Source: Liopterus haemorrhoidalis (taxonomy: Eukaryota; Arthropoda; Insecta; Coleoptera; Dytiscidae). From it: a DNA stretch of 64,000 nucleotides. Location: positions 12,810,279-12,874,278 of the forward strand of contig OZ020622.1 in the NCBI GenBank assembly GCA_963971575.1. The letters are read 5' to 3'. Below the pieces are notes generated by a model. The model was not told the DNA's origin and made no database searches. It saw only the letters and a list, made by a program, of their open reading frames with translations. Position 1 is the first letter of the stretch. The number at the start of each line of letters is the position of its first letter. This document shows positions 11,041 to 21,097 of the stretch, piece by piece. A program made the position numbers and the translations under genes.

Positions 11041-13008
11041 CGGGTGTGGTTGGTGACTCTTTGCAAGCACAGCGCATCAACTATTAAAGTTATAAAAGAA
11101 AAACGTAAATACCATACGCGCTGGAAACGTTTCAATAATGGACTCGATTATTTGACGTTCAGTACTCTTAGAGGAAGATGTAAATTTTTAATTCAAAACG
11201 ACTATAATAATTATTTGTTAAACGTCGAGAATAATGTTATAAATAATCCAAAATTCTTCTGGAAGTATTATAAAGATAAGAAAAATTCACATTCGAACAT
11301 ACCAAATATAATGTACTACAATAATCTGAGCGCAAACGATGGTCAGTCCATTGTTGAAATATTCTCTGATTATTTCAAGTCTGTTTTCGAGCCTGCCCCA
11401 ACGTCCACGGAGTATCAAAATCAACATCAGTTAAATCTCTTTTACGAAGAGTCTGTATACGCTGAAAATCTTATTGATAACTGTAGTCTTTACACAAGAC
11501 TTAAAGAGCTAGATCCTACCAAAGGAGCCGGAGACGATGGTATCCCTACATGTTTATTAAAAAATTGTTCTTCCGGTTTCACTGTCCCGTTAGCTATACT
11601 GTTTAAAAAATCCCTATCTAGTGGAATATTTCCAGCAGTATGGAAAAAGGCATTAATTGTTCCAATTTACAAAAGTGATGATAAAGCTCTTGTTAATAAT
11701 TATAGGCCTATTTCGAAGCTATCAGCAATTGCTAAAGTCTTTGAGTCTATTATCTATAATGAAATTTTCTCGGATGTATGCAATATGATCATAACACAAC
11801 AACACGGTTTTTTTAAAAATAGATCATGTGAATCTAATCTTCTATATTATTTACAACAATTATTTAGTGCGTTAGACTCGCGAATACAGGTAGATGCAGT
11901 GTATACGGATTTTAGCAAGGCCTTTGATAAAATAGACCATTTTATACTATATGAAAAACTTGTCGAAGCCGGTGTACATGGTATCTTACTGCGCTGGGTA
12001 TGTTCATATATAAATAACCGTTCGCAAGCGGTTACAGTCAATGGATACAAATCAAAATTTTATACCACAACTTCGGGTGTGCCACAGGGCTCTCATCTAG
12101 GCCCTTTATTATTCATAATATATATCAATGATATAATAAAGTGCTTCAAGCATGCACAATTTTTACTTTACGCAGATGATCTTAAAATATTTTCCAAAAT
12201 AACTTCTATTTCTGACTGTCACCTACTACAAGCCGATCTGACAAGATTATACAATTATTGCCACTTAAATAAATTATATCTAAATTTTTCAAAATGTTTT
12301 CACATTTCTTTCACCAGAAATTTTAATAAAATTTTATTTGCTTATAATATAGATACAAATATAATTAAAAATGTTAATCAGGTTAAAGATTTAGGAATAA
12401 CTATTGATTCAAAATTAATATTTAATATTCATATAGATAACATTACTCGGAAGGCTTACAAAATGTTAGGATTTATAATAAGAACGTCAAAACACTTTAA
12501 AAATACCAAATCCATTTTAACATTATATAATGCCTATGTTCACTCACAACTAAGGTATTGCTGTACAGTCTGGAATCCGCAATATGAGAAATACATATTT
12601 AGGATAGAGAGCATACAAAAAAAATTTGTCCATTATCTAGCTAGGAAAGTACCTATATCAGCTGCCGATTACATTCATCGCTGTTATTATTTTAACATGC
12701 TCACCCTCAAAGACAGACGCTCTATATCTGACGTAGTTGCTATAATAAAAATTTTAAATGGTTTAATTGATTGTCCGCCTTTACTGTCACTTGTTAATTT
12801 TAACGTACCTTCTCGTGATTTTCGAAACAAAAATTTAATTTACCAACCGTTTGCCCGAACTAATTCTAACTTAAATGCTCCACTTATAAGATTTCCGGCA
12901 ATACTAAATCAGATTTCAGCTCATGTTGATTTTGATATTTTCTATAATAACCTAGAATATATAAAAAAACATATTAAAGCTCACTATAAAAGCTTATACA
13001 TTCTATAG
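11041..13008 (+). CDS. non-LTR retrotransposon ORF2, reverse transcriptase and C-terminus (5'-truncated)
   Basis: The frame stays open for over 650 codons after a stop at 11038-11040. There is no proper ATG start, so it begins in mid-protein. It starts with the linker that normally joins endonuclease to RT. RT follows: YTDFSKAFDKIDH (motif A, about residue 290), SGVPQGSHLGPLLF (motif B), LLYADDLKIF (catalytic motif C, about residue 380). The thumb and C-terminal region follow (YVHSQLRYCCTVWNPQ, RIESIQKKF). The N-terminal endonuclease is missing. The layout is that of jockey/CR1-related LINEs. It is the longest open frame in the window and looks like a young insertion, but lacking a promoter and endonuclease it should not move by itself. 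Confidence 0.85.
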   Translation, partial: RVWLVTLCKHSASTIKVIKEKRKYHTRWKRFNNGLDYLTFSTLRGRCKFLIQNDYNNYLLNVENNVINNPKFFWKYYKDKKNSHSNIPNIMYYNNLSANDGQSIVEIFSDYFKSVFEPAPTSTEYQNQHQLNLFYEESVYAENLIDNCSLYTRLKELDPTKGAGDDGIPTCLLKNCSSGFTVPLAILFKKSLSSGIFPAVWKKALIVPIYKSDDKALVNNYRPISKLSAIAKVFESIIYNEIFSDVCNMIITQQHGFFKNRSCESNLLYYLQQLFSALDSRIQVDAVYTDFSKAFDKIDHFILYEKLVEAGVHGILLRWVCSYINNRSQAVTVNGYKSKFYTTTSGVPQGSHLGPLLFIIYINDIIKCFKHAQFLLYADDLKIFSKITSISDCHLLQADLTRLYNYCHLNKLYLNFSKCFHISFTRNFNKILFAYNIDTNIIKNVNQVKDLGITIDSKLIFNIHIDNITRKAYKMLGFIIRTSKHFKNTKSILTLYNAYVHSQLRYCCTVWNPQYEKYIFRIESIQKKFVHYLARKVPISAADYIHRCYYFNMLTLKDRRSISDVVAIIKILNGLIDCPPLLSLVNFNVPSRDFRNKNLIYQPFARTNSNLNAPLIRFPAILNQISAHVDFDIFYNNLEYIKKHIKAHYKSLYIL

Positions 13009-13069
13009 ATGACTTTGTTCCACACTGTCAAAATTAGTCTGTCTTTTTTTTTATTTTTTTTTTATCTTG

Positions 13070-13115
<46 letters not shown>

Positions 13116-13221
13116 AGTCGTTATAATTTAATGTAACAATTTGTAAATTATGTCGTTGTAGTGTTGGGTTTGTCCCGTTTACAACGCCGCCATCTTAAAT
13201 AAATAAATAAATAAATAAATA
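13009..13221 (+). other. LINE 3' UTR with (TA)n and (AAAT)n tail
   Basis: After the ORF come a T-rich stretch, a (TA)n run (about 13069-13111), a short unique segment, and a terminal array of about six AAAT units (13196-13221) that marks the LINE 3' end. Immediately beyond it the hAT coding sequence resumes. Confidence 0.7.
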
Positions 13222-13385
13222 AGATTTGCAATGTCGGGTTCAAAATTAGTTAATTTCAGCCTTAAATCGCCACGGAATTCTACATCTAACTTGTTTCTCT
13301 GTTTTGTCAGGATGAAATTAATATGGCTAAAATTAGCCTCAACCATATACGAACTTGGAAATGCTAGCAAAAACGGAACTATCAT
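13179..13385 (-). pseudogene. hAT transposase C-terminal (dimerisation) fragment
   Basis: Minus-strand reading gives VPFLLAFPSSYMVEANFSHI, then LTKQRNKLDVEFRGDLRLKL, then NFEPDIANL. Sequence of the form FPTTYxVExxFSxxxxxxTKxRNRL is the conserved C-terminal block of hAT transposases of the Buster/ZBED5-like group. The frame runs into the LINE tail after EPDIANL, so the LINE inserted into this gene in the opposite orientation. The N-terminal zinc finger and the catalytic domain are absent. Confidence 0.8.
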
Positions 13386-13768
13386 TTCCGAAAGTTTTGG
13401 ATATTTCTATTTAACATTTGTATAAGTCCAAAAGTAACTTAAAGTAACATTTTTAAAAAGCGTTTTAGCTTTAAGATCAACTGATAATTCAATAAGTTTA
13501 TTCTTTATTCAAACAATAAAAGATATCAGTACAATAAAGATCTATTAAAATGAACGGAATCTATTTTAAATAATATTTATATAATTATATAATTAAAATA
13601 TTTATATGTAACTGTGTAGCTACGCAGTTATATATTAAAATTATACTAGTAATTTTTAACTTTTTTCCATAGACAAAAATCGACCCGCGAGCCAAAATCG
13701 ACCCCTAACAATGTCTAATCGACCCCCGGGGGTCGATATCGACCACTTTGGGGACCCCTGCCTTATAC

Positions 13769-14232
13769 CAACGATATTCAAACTGTGTTCCATGGAACCC
13801 TGGGGTTCCACAAAAGGTCCTCAAGGGTTCTACAAGCTTTTTCTTAAACTTAATAACCTAATACAAATTAGTTGGGCGTCGGCTTATACTTTTTCCCTCT
13901 CGCGTAGTTTAGAGATGAAGACCTTTTTTTTGCTCATACTTTGATTTTGGAAATGAGGACGTTTTTTTTGCTCATCACTTGGATTTTGGAGATGAGGACC
14001 CTTTTTTTGCTAATCACTTATATTTTGGAGGTGAGCAAAATTTAATAAAATATGCTTATTTCCAATTTTTTTTTTTTCAATCTTAGAGTTTACCTCAATT
14101 AAAATCTGGTTACTCTGCATAGGTATCAACCTTATGTTAATTTTTATTATTATTATTATTTTTTTTTTGTTTCCACGGAATATTGTAAGACTGTAAAGGG
14201 TTCCACGACTCGAAAAAGTTTGAAGACCACTG
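13769..14232. mobile_element. hAT MITE with internal 37-39 bp tandem repeats
   Basis: The left end reads CAACGATATTCAAACT and the inverted right end reads CAGTGGTCTTCAAACT; both continue to TGGAACCC. The flanks are CCTTATAC (13761-13768) and CCTTATGC (14233-14240), an 8-bp duplication with one change. Inside are about three units of a 37-39 bp repeat (about 13914-14040) containing ATGAGGAC, a T-run, GCTCATCACTT and ATTTTGGA. A second copy lies at 62926-63315. No transposase is encoded. The stretch 14241-15181 that follows holds nothing I recognise. Confidence 0.8.
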
Positions 14233-15181
14233 CCTTATGCAAATTAATTATTAAATGAACACTGTTTTCCTCTACACGCCAATGACACAAATTAAATTAA
14301 TAACAAATTTTAAGTTAGCAACAGATTTTAGGTGTTCCTGGGGTGGGCTCACATTTCATCGGCTCTAAGCTCTGGACTGTTATTTTTTTAATTTTTTTGC
14401 CACAAAGCTCAAAATTTTAGACCGTAACTCAAAATTAACCATAGATTTGTGATCTAATGCTAGAAATGTATAAGTGCAATTTTCCAACAAAATTCATTGG
14501 TTTTTTTTTTTTCTAAAATTTTAATCCAAAATTTTTTGACTCCGATATTAGCCAAAATATAGTTTCATACTAATTTTAAGGTGGGAATAGTCAAAAAAAT
14601 ATTTTAAAAATTCATGATTTCCTAGTTTTTTAGTTAGAACCGATTTGGGTTAGTTTGTTTACGAGACAACATATGTATTATAAAACTAATAAAGTAAATA
14701 CATAATTCGTATGTAGAAAGATTTCTGTTCAGTTTTGCATCTGAACTAGACAAAGATTCAAAATGACAGAGAAGAACATTGCCAAGTATGTCGTACAACT
14801 GTTACAAGACGATGCATACAAATAAGTTTTGAAATTGTATTCTTGCATGTTTGGTGGTATACTTTGACATACTTCCTGAAAAGTACTTTCTTGCCAAAGA
14901 AAATGAGAATATAAAATTATAAATACAAAGAAATAACCTTAAATAAAAAACTAACATGTTATCAGAATTTAAAGTTCTAAAATGTTTTCTTTTTTTTTCA
15001 GTCTCCACTGTTGTCTATTCTATTCCTCGCCCAGTCCTCTTTCGTTCATCTCTTTTTGGATTCCTTCTATGCAACTTTTTCTAAGTCTCCTATTTTTTCT
15101 TTCTCTCTTTCTCTCTTTATGTCTATGATAAAACTTGTTTTCTGTTTATCCAACTTTTTATCTGTTGTACATAAATGCTGA

Positions 15182-16335
15182 TTTTTAAGGTTTTGTAGAT
15201 ATGACCAAAAAACCCTTCTACCGTCATTTTGTCGTCTGTCTGCCTGTCTGTCTGTCTGTCTATCTGTCTGTCTGTTCGGTAAAAATTGTAGCCAAACGGC
15301 TAAACCTAGAGAGTTGACATTTGGCATACTTATACTGCTCTTTGACCCGCACATAGGAAAAATACTAAAACATCTAAATAACATATCCCCCTAAAAATAT
15401 AAACAAATATGTGCACACCAAAAAAAAAATATTTTTTTAAAATTCTGATTAGGGTATCAAATGAAAGCCCTTAGTACGTGGATTAACAACCAAAATTTTA
15501 TTTTTGCAAAATAAATTATATTGAAGCAATTTTCGCTAAAATTGTACAAACATTTTTTTGTCCCACATCCTGTAGCCCAGATGGTTTAAACTAAAAATCT
15601 GAAAAAATTCTAATTAATGTACAATGGTGTGAACCGAGATAGTACAACAGGAATTTTTGATCGGATTACGTTTTAGGAAAATGACGCATTTTTTGTATTT
15701 TTTAGTTGACGATGTACAAAAATTATAGTTATGTAACACACTATACTCGAAGGCGTATCCTGGTCTAATGGTTAGCTTGCTCGCTTGCTCTGCAGCAAAC
15801 TACGGTTCGCTCCCGGGCAAAGGAGACAATTTTATTTTTTGTTTTTTTTCCATTTTTATTTTGTTTAAATTATTTTGTCAAAATTCTAGTTATATTTTGG
15901 TAAATGTTGCATTTAATTTTTAAGAGAGTAAATTTAATAATTTTGAATTATATTTTCATTCTATGTGTCATGTATACGAAACCAGAGGGGCAGAGGATAT
16001 GACTTAAAACAACCAATGGAAACCATAGGCGCAATTTCCAAATTCTTAATGAACCTTGCTACATAAAAAAAATAAAAATACTGCACATATTTATATAAAA
16101 TACTAACATGAATAATGGTATTAGGTATTCGAATTAAAATTAACAAAAAAATATTTTAACATAAAATTTGTTTTTAAAGCTCTTAGATTAACAGACGATA
16201 AATTATTTTAAAAATATCGTTAATTTTGCCGTGATTACTACTAAGCAAAATTTGTCCTACACACTCAGCCTTCACTTATCATATATCTGCGAAACCCTGC
16301 AATGTGTGAAAATTCACACTTCACATCAATTTTTT
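15182..16335 (+). mobile_element. HINE family 1, copy D
   Basis: A full-length copy: a slightly altered 5' end (TTTTTAAGGTTTTGTAGATA), GTCT array at about 15235-15275, core, and 3' hairpin GTGTGAAAATTCACAC at 16304-16319 followed by TTCACATCAATTTTTT. Its tRNA-like module has A-box TGGTCTAATGGTTAG (15761-15775) and B-box GGTTCGCTCCC (15804-15814), the same version as copy C. It keeps a segment (about 15940-16180) that copies A and B have lost, so those are internally deleted relative to D. Confidence 0.85.
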
Positions 16336-16429
16336 GTCTATAAACTGTTTATTGTCATAGGCTACCAGATAGGTATAAATATCTGGTAATTTTAACTTTT
16401 TATTTTATATGAAGTGAAAAATAAAATGT

Positions 16430-16545
16430 TGTATGCACCATTGGCGTTACTGGATAGTTACGCCCATCGAGCGACACCCATCCCTCGGGCCAGAGGCCCT
16501 CGGGCTGTATTGTCACCAACTTAACTATTTAAAAAAAAAAAAAAT
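16430..16545 (+). repeat. GC-rich block ending in poly-A, possible retroposed sequence
   Basis: A GC-rich segment with complementary CCCTCGGG...CCCTCGGG blocks ends in a run of about 15 A, unusual for this AT-rich neighbourhood. Poly-A suggests a reverse-transcribed insert, but no target duplication or pol III boxes were identified. The rest of 16336-17306 is unremarkable. Confidence 0.25.
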
Positions 16546-17306
16546 CATGGTATGCCCTGACAATTTTAGCAATTTGTTCGAAGTGAAAAAGGCTGAAAAC
16601 GCTATTGTGGAGAAAAACTAACTAAACTAGCCTAGAGCAATCAAAATTATCTTCACAATAATTTATAAAAATTCACAAGAACTGCTAACATGCGTATGTA
16701 CTATTACAAAGCTTTTAAGTCATATAATGTATTTTATTTTTTCCATAAGCTTACCCTTTGCTATTCCCTTTATCCAAATTTTGACATTCGATCCATTTAT
16801 TAGTTGAATGTCAATTTTCCATCAATTCATATTATCCTCCATCAATCCCTGAACCATCAATTTTACTTTCTCCTTTCTATACGTATTCTCAGTTAAGGTA
16901 AAATAGCCTGGAAAAGGCTATTTAATCCCTACATATGCCAGGAAATTCTGATTTTCACTTTGAACTTGCAAAAAGCGCATGCTCGGACTACACTAGCTAT
17001 AATTAAAATTTTTACGAGTGTATTGGTTCTTAACAAACAGATTTTTATTACAAACGTCTACGTTATTATGAATTCTTTGTGTTAAAAAGTTGATGTCATG
17101 CATTGATGAATACAATCTTCTTAGCAAAAACTATCAAAATGATATCAGAATTTGCATATGCTATTTGAATTTGTAGTTGTAAACTCTAGATCCTATGATT
17201 GATAGTATTTCATCCCAATATTCGGAACAAATAAAGTAAGAAGAGAAAAAGAACAGTAGTGACCAATCACTCTCGTAGTTAACTAACACAGTTAATGCAA
17301 TATAAA

Positions 17307-17375
17307 AACTGATGTGAAGTGTGTATTTTCGCACATTGCAGGGTTTGGTTGTTATTTAGTAAGTATTGAGAAATA
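17307..17375 (-). mobile_element. solo 3' end of HINE family 1
   Basis: AACTGATGTGAAGTGTGTAT, a decayed hairpin (GTGTATTTTCGCAC), then GCAGGGTTTG and TTATTTAGTAAGT match the 3' terminal region of the HINE copies on the minus strand. The rest of the element is absent. Confidence 0.6.
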
Positions 17376-17527
17376 CTGCAAACCAACTTACGGACTGAAC
17401 AGGAAAAGGTGTGGGAGCGGTAATTTCAGAAATAAAATTTCATTATTATTAAAAATAAAATGATTCAGTTAAAAATATTCAATTATTTAAATATAAAAAC
17501 AAATCTATTTTAAGGGGGGTAGGGTCT

Positions 17528-18225
17528 GATAACCACATTTTAAGCACATTTTTGTGATTTTTTTTGAATCTATGGTTAAATTTATTCATTTTCAAACTAA
17601 GTACATATATAAAGTATGTCTTGAAGAAGATACAAAAAAATTTTGAAGGCAAAATATGGCGAAATGAGCCAGCTGTGGCAAATCTTTTCAGACTCCGGGA
17701 AAAAAAATAGATTTTGCGGTGACCAGCATAACTCGTCACTGGATCATCTGAAATCAAAAATCCAAAAAGATTTTGTTAGTTTATGAGTTTGCCGAGGTAA
17801 CGACGTTGAGATATTTTTTTTTTTCATGGGTTTTTTTTATTTAACAATCACAAATATACTCATTTTTAGTTTTTTTTGGGGGGAATTAATTTTTTTTTGT
17901 CTTCTAAGTAACGCTAAAAACTGAAAAATAATTTTAAAAATAAAAACTCAACGTCATTACTTCGGCAAACTAACAAAATCTTTTTGGATTTTTGATTTCA
18001 GATGATCCAGTGACGAGTTATGCTGGTCACCGCAAAATCTAATTTTTTTCCTGGAGTCTGAGAAGATTAGCCAAAGCTGGCTCATTTCGCCTGATTTTGC
18101 CTTAAAAACTTTTTTGTATCTTCTTCAAAACATACTTTATATATGTATTTAGTTTGAAAATGCATAAATTTAACCATAGATTTGAAAAAAATTCACAAAA
18201 ATATGCTTAAGATAAACATCCTCAA
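17528..18225. repeat. long foldback: arms of about 285 bp, spacer of about 130 bp
   Basis: The left arm (about 17528-17815) and right arm (about 17945-18225) are inverted copies, matching over blocks such as CAGCATAACTCGTCACTGGA, CAAAAATCCAAAAAGATTTT and GGCGAAATGAGCCAGCT, with scattered mismatches and small indels. The spacer is T-rich. The arms could be the long terminal inverted repeats of a foldback-type transposon. If transcribed, the RNA would form a long hairpin. Open frames here are mirror images and look non-coding. Confidence 0.85.
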
Positions 18226-18292
18226 AGATTAGTTGAGTTATCAGTGACTGTATTTTTTAGTTAAATGTTGAAAGACAGGGGTAAAAATTTAC

Positions 18293-18380
18293 GGTCGTAT
18301 ATCATATGATTTGTTTAAAATATTATCAACGTTTATCTCGAGTACATGGTTGAATATTACACAGATGTTGATATACGACC
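18293..18380. repeat. 12-bp inverted repeat GGTCGTATATCA
   Basis: GGTCGTATATCA (18293-18304) is followed by TGATATACGACC (18369-18380), separated by 64 bases. It may mark the ends of a very small MITE. Confidence 0.35.
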
Positions 18381-18479
18381 ATATATTTTCAGTAATATGG
18401 ACTTAGAGTAATTAGAGTCAAAATTAATTATTTGGGGTTATGAATTATTGGGAATAAAATATGAGTTTTTAAGATAAGT

Positions 18480-19110
18480 TAAAAGGTTTTTGTTGTTAGT
18501 TTGAGACCTGATTATTTTTACATCCATAAAAAATGGGGTTCAGAGATCAAATTATTAGTTTTAAGAAAAGGGCTGGGAAAATCTTGTGAGAGACAAGGAG
18601 TCGTGAGTAAACCATCACCGAAGTCGGATGAACCTGCCAAGCGTTTTTGTTTGAGAAACCCGGAAGCGCGTAGTGAACCAGAAGTAGTCTGGAAGTGCTG
18701 AGGACAGTTTAAATGAATTGAACGAACCTCGATAACGGGTTAAACACTGTGAGTGTTGTGAGGTGTTTAACGGCTTGTGAAGTGAAACAGTAATTGTGAG
18801 GTTTTGTGTGGAGTGTCTCTTATAGATTTCGTAGCCAGCATTGAAACGTAAGCTCTAGTGTAACTTATTAACTTCAATCTTTTTAGGGATTTTACAGCCA
18901 GCATTAAATTGTAAGTTCTAATGTAATTAATAACCTTCGATTCTAACTAAACATTTAACGTAGATTAAATAAAATGCAGACTGTAATTCAAACACTCTTA
19001 TTCCTCTCATAAAGAATCTAAGCAACCGACCGGCGGACCTTTAGGGATTCATACTTGATTCCGCTCGCAAGTCTTGGAACCCACTATGTGGAGGGCCTTT
19101 CAAAATAAGT
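18480..19110 (+). other. purine-rich region with a degenerate 55-bp tandem duplication
   Basis: This stretch is less AT-rich than its neighbours. Two similar units containing CAGCCAGCATT/GTAGCCAGCATT and GTAAGYTCTARTGTAA lie at about 18828-18880 and 18890-18942. Near 19070 there is CTTGGAACCCACTATGTGG, which looks a little like an LTR-element primer-binding site, but no LTR pair was found. The remainder of 18381-19670 has nothing recognised. Confidence 0.25.
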
Positions 19111-19670
19111 ACCATGAAGTACAATGAAATTATTTAAATTTATTCAGCCAACCGTAACGTTTCGACCGATCCTGTAAATGCCCCCACAATACTTACTCCT
19201 AAAAATGATATTTTATTTTATTATGCTCATTTATTTTCCAATAATACCTACCATTGTTTCATTTCTTTAATATGAAATTTTATTATTTCATAAATGTTTT
19301 TTATTAAACAGTAATCCTTATATTAAAACTACAACAATAAAATCCAATTAAGAATGTATTTTTTTGTATAAAAAAGGCATAAAAAGATTTTCACGGTTAA
19401 AATTGGTATTTTTATAAGTCTGGTTGGTTTATACACGATTTTAAAATTCCATTTTTGTTTGAATAAACCTTTGTTAGCTAAAAAAACTCTGTCGATATAC
19501 AAACACTTAATTTCTGGAGCAGAATCCCAGTGGATTACAGGCTCTTTTGCGTGTATTGTCAGTCCAGGTCACGGAACCCTATGGATTTTCAGGAGAATTA
19601 CAGCGAATAAGGTCGCGATAGGTACAGATATAGTGTATGATAGTGCTTTGTTTACTGACAGTAACATAAT

Positions 19671-20668
19671 AAAAAATTGATGTGAAGTGTGAATTTTCAC
19701 ACATTTCAGGGTTTTGCAGGTATTTAGTAAGTGAATGATGATTATTTGGGGTGCCAAAACAAATTTTATGACAAAATATTTTTTTATGAATTTTAATTCG
19801 AATGCCTATTACCATTATTTAAGTTTTTAAAGATGTGCAGTATTTTTTTTTTATATATCAAGGTTCATTAAGATTTTGAAAATTGCGCCTATGGCTTCCA
19901 TTGGTTGTTTTTAGTCATAGCTCCTCCCCTTTGATTTCGTGTACATTCAAATATATAATTAAATTATAATTTCAACAATTTCCACTGGTTATTAAATTTA
20001 CGCTATTAAAAATTAAATGCAACAATTGCCAAAATATAATTAAAATTTTGAAAAAATAATTTAAACAATATAAAAATGCAAAAAATAAATAAAAAATAAT
20101 ATTGTCTCCTCAGGTAGGACTCGAACATGAGTCCGATTACGAATTCTTGGACAGAACGCAAGTATCTTAGCCACAGCACCAAGAAACACGTTACTGTTGA
20201 GCGTATTATATAACTATAAGTTGTCAACATTATTAGCAAAAAAACACAAAAAATGCTTTTTTTTTCCAAAAACATAATCTGATCAAAAATTCCTGTTGAA
20301 CTATTCCGGTTCACACCAATGTACATTACTTAGAATTTTTTCAGATTTTTAGTTTAAACCATCTGGGCTACAGGGTGTGGGACAAATTTTTTTTTGCACA
20401 ATATTGGCAAAAATCGCTTCAAAATAATTTATTTTGGAAAAATAAAAATTTGATCGTTAATTCACGTACCAAGGGCTTTCATTTGATACCCTACTCAGAA
20501 TTTAAAAAAAATATTTTTTTTTTCGATGAGCACATATTTGTTTATATTTTTAGGGGGATATGTTTTTTAGATGTTTTGGTGTTTTTCCTATGTGCGGGTC
20601 AACGAGTTGTATAAGCATGCCAAATTTCAACTCTCTAGGTTTAGCCGTTCGGCTACAATTTTTACCGA

Positions 20669-20726
<58 letters not shown>

Positions 20727-20778
20727 GACAAAATGACGGTATAAGGGTTTTTTGGTCATACCTACAAAACCCTAAAAA
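19671..20778 (-). mobile_element. HINE family 1, copy E
   Basis: Full length on the minus strand: 5' end at 20778 (CCCTAAAAA on plus), CAGA array at about 20671-20724, core, 3' hairpin GTGTGAATTTTCACAC (19687-19702) and end AAAAAATTGATGTGAAG. Its tRNA-like module is unique in the window: A-box TGGTGCTGTGGCTAAGA (20181-20165) and B-box TGTTCGAGTCC (20127-20117). It retains the AACCAATGG...CATAGGCGCAA segment missing from copies A and B. Confidence 0.85.
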
Positions 20779-20963
20779 TGGAGAATATATGTATTTACAA
20801 GACAATTTTCGTGTTTAGCTGTCATAAGGATCGTTCTATTTGCCGTTAACAGAATTTCAAGATGGATTCACATATATAGTCATGCGCTATATAAAGTCGT
20901 TTCGGTTAACAACAGACCACTATAGTTTTTAGTATAGTAACGTAATGTACAAATTAATGAACA

Positions 20964-20990
20964 AGTTAAGGGGGCGCACAATCGTATATA
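20964..20990 (+). mobile_element. isolated piggyBac-like terminus
   Basis: TTAAGGGGGCGCACAATCGT closely resembles TTAAGGGTGCGCACAACCGT at 26693. TTAA is the piggyBac target. No partner end is visible here; it may be the remnant of an excised or deleted MITE. Confidence 0.35.
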
Positions 20991-21097
20991 TATATTCTTA
21001 TATTTTTGTTTATTTATTTTTTTGTTTATATTGCTTTTTTATTTAAACTGTATGACCCTATCCTAAATGATTATTATATGTATTGAATTTGTGATAA

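Larger units (their letters stand above)
10801..13760 (-). mobile_element. hAT element with perfect 8-bp TSD, interrupted by a LINE
   Basis: Terminal repeats CAGGGGTCCCCAAA face each other at 10801 and 13760 (GACCACTTTGGGGACCCCTG on the right). The flanks are identical 8-bp duplications CCTTATAC at 10793-10800 and 13761-13768, as expected for hAT. The right part (13179-13385, minus) encodes the hAT C-terminal dimerisation region. A 5'-truncated LINE fills about 11041-13220, so little hAT coding sequence remains. Total length is 2960 bp, of which about 2180 is LINE. Confidence 0.85.

Noticed and set aside
11030..13235. Target duplication of the LINE within the hAT (CAATGTGACGGG / CAATGTCGGG)
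   Set aside because: The similar strings are not at the exact LINE edges and differ by an indel; not convincing.
14760..14830. Short frame MTEKNIAKYVVQLLQDDAYK
   Set aside because: Twenty codons only, no splice signal or relative found.
18480..19110. Possible LTR with primer-binding site near 19070
   Set aside because: No second LTR, no TG...CA boundaries and no gag-pol sequence were found.
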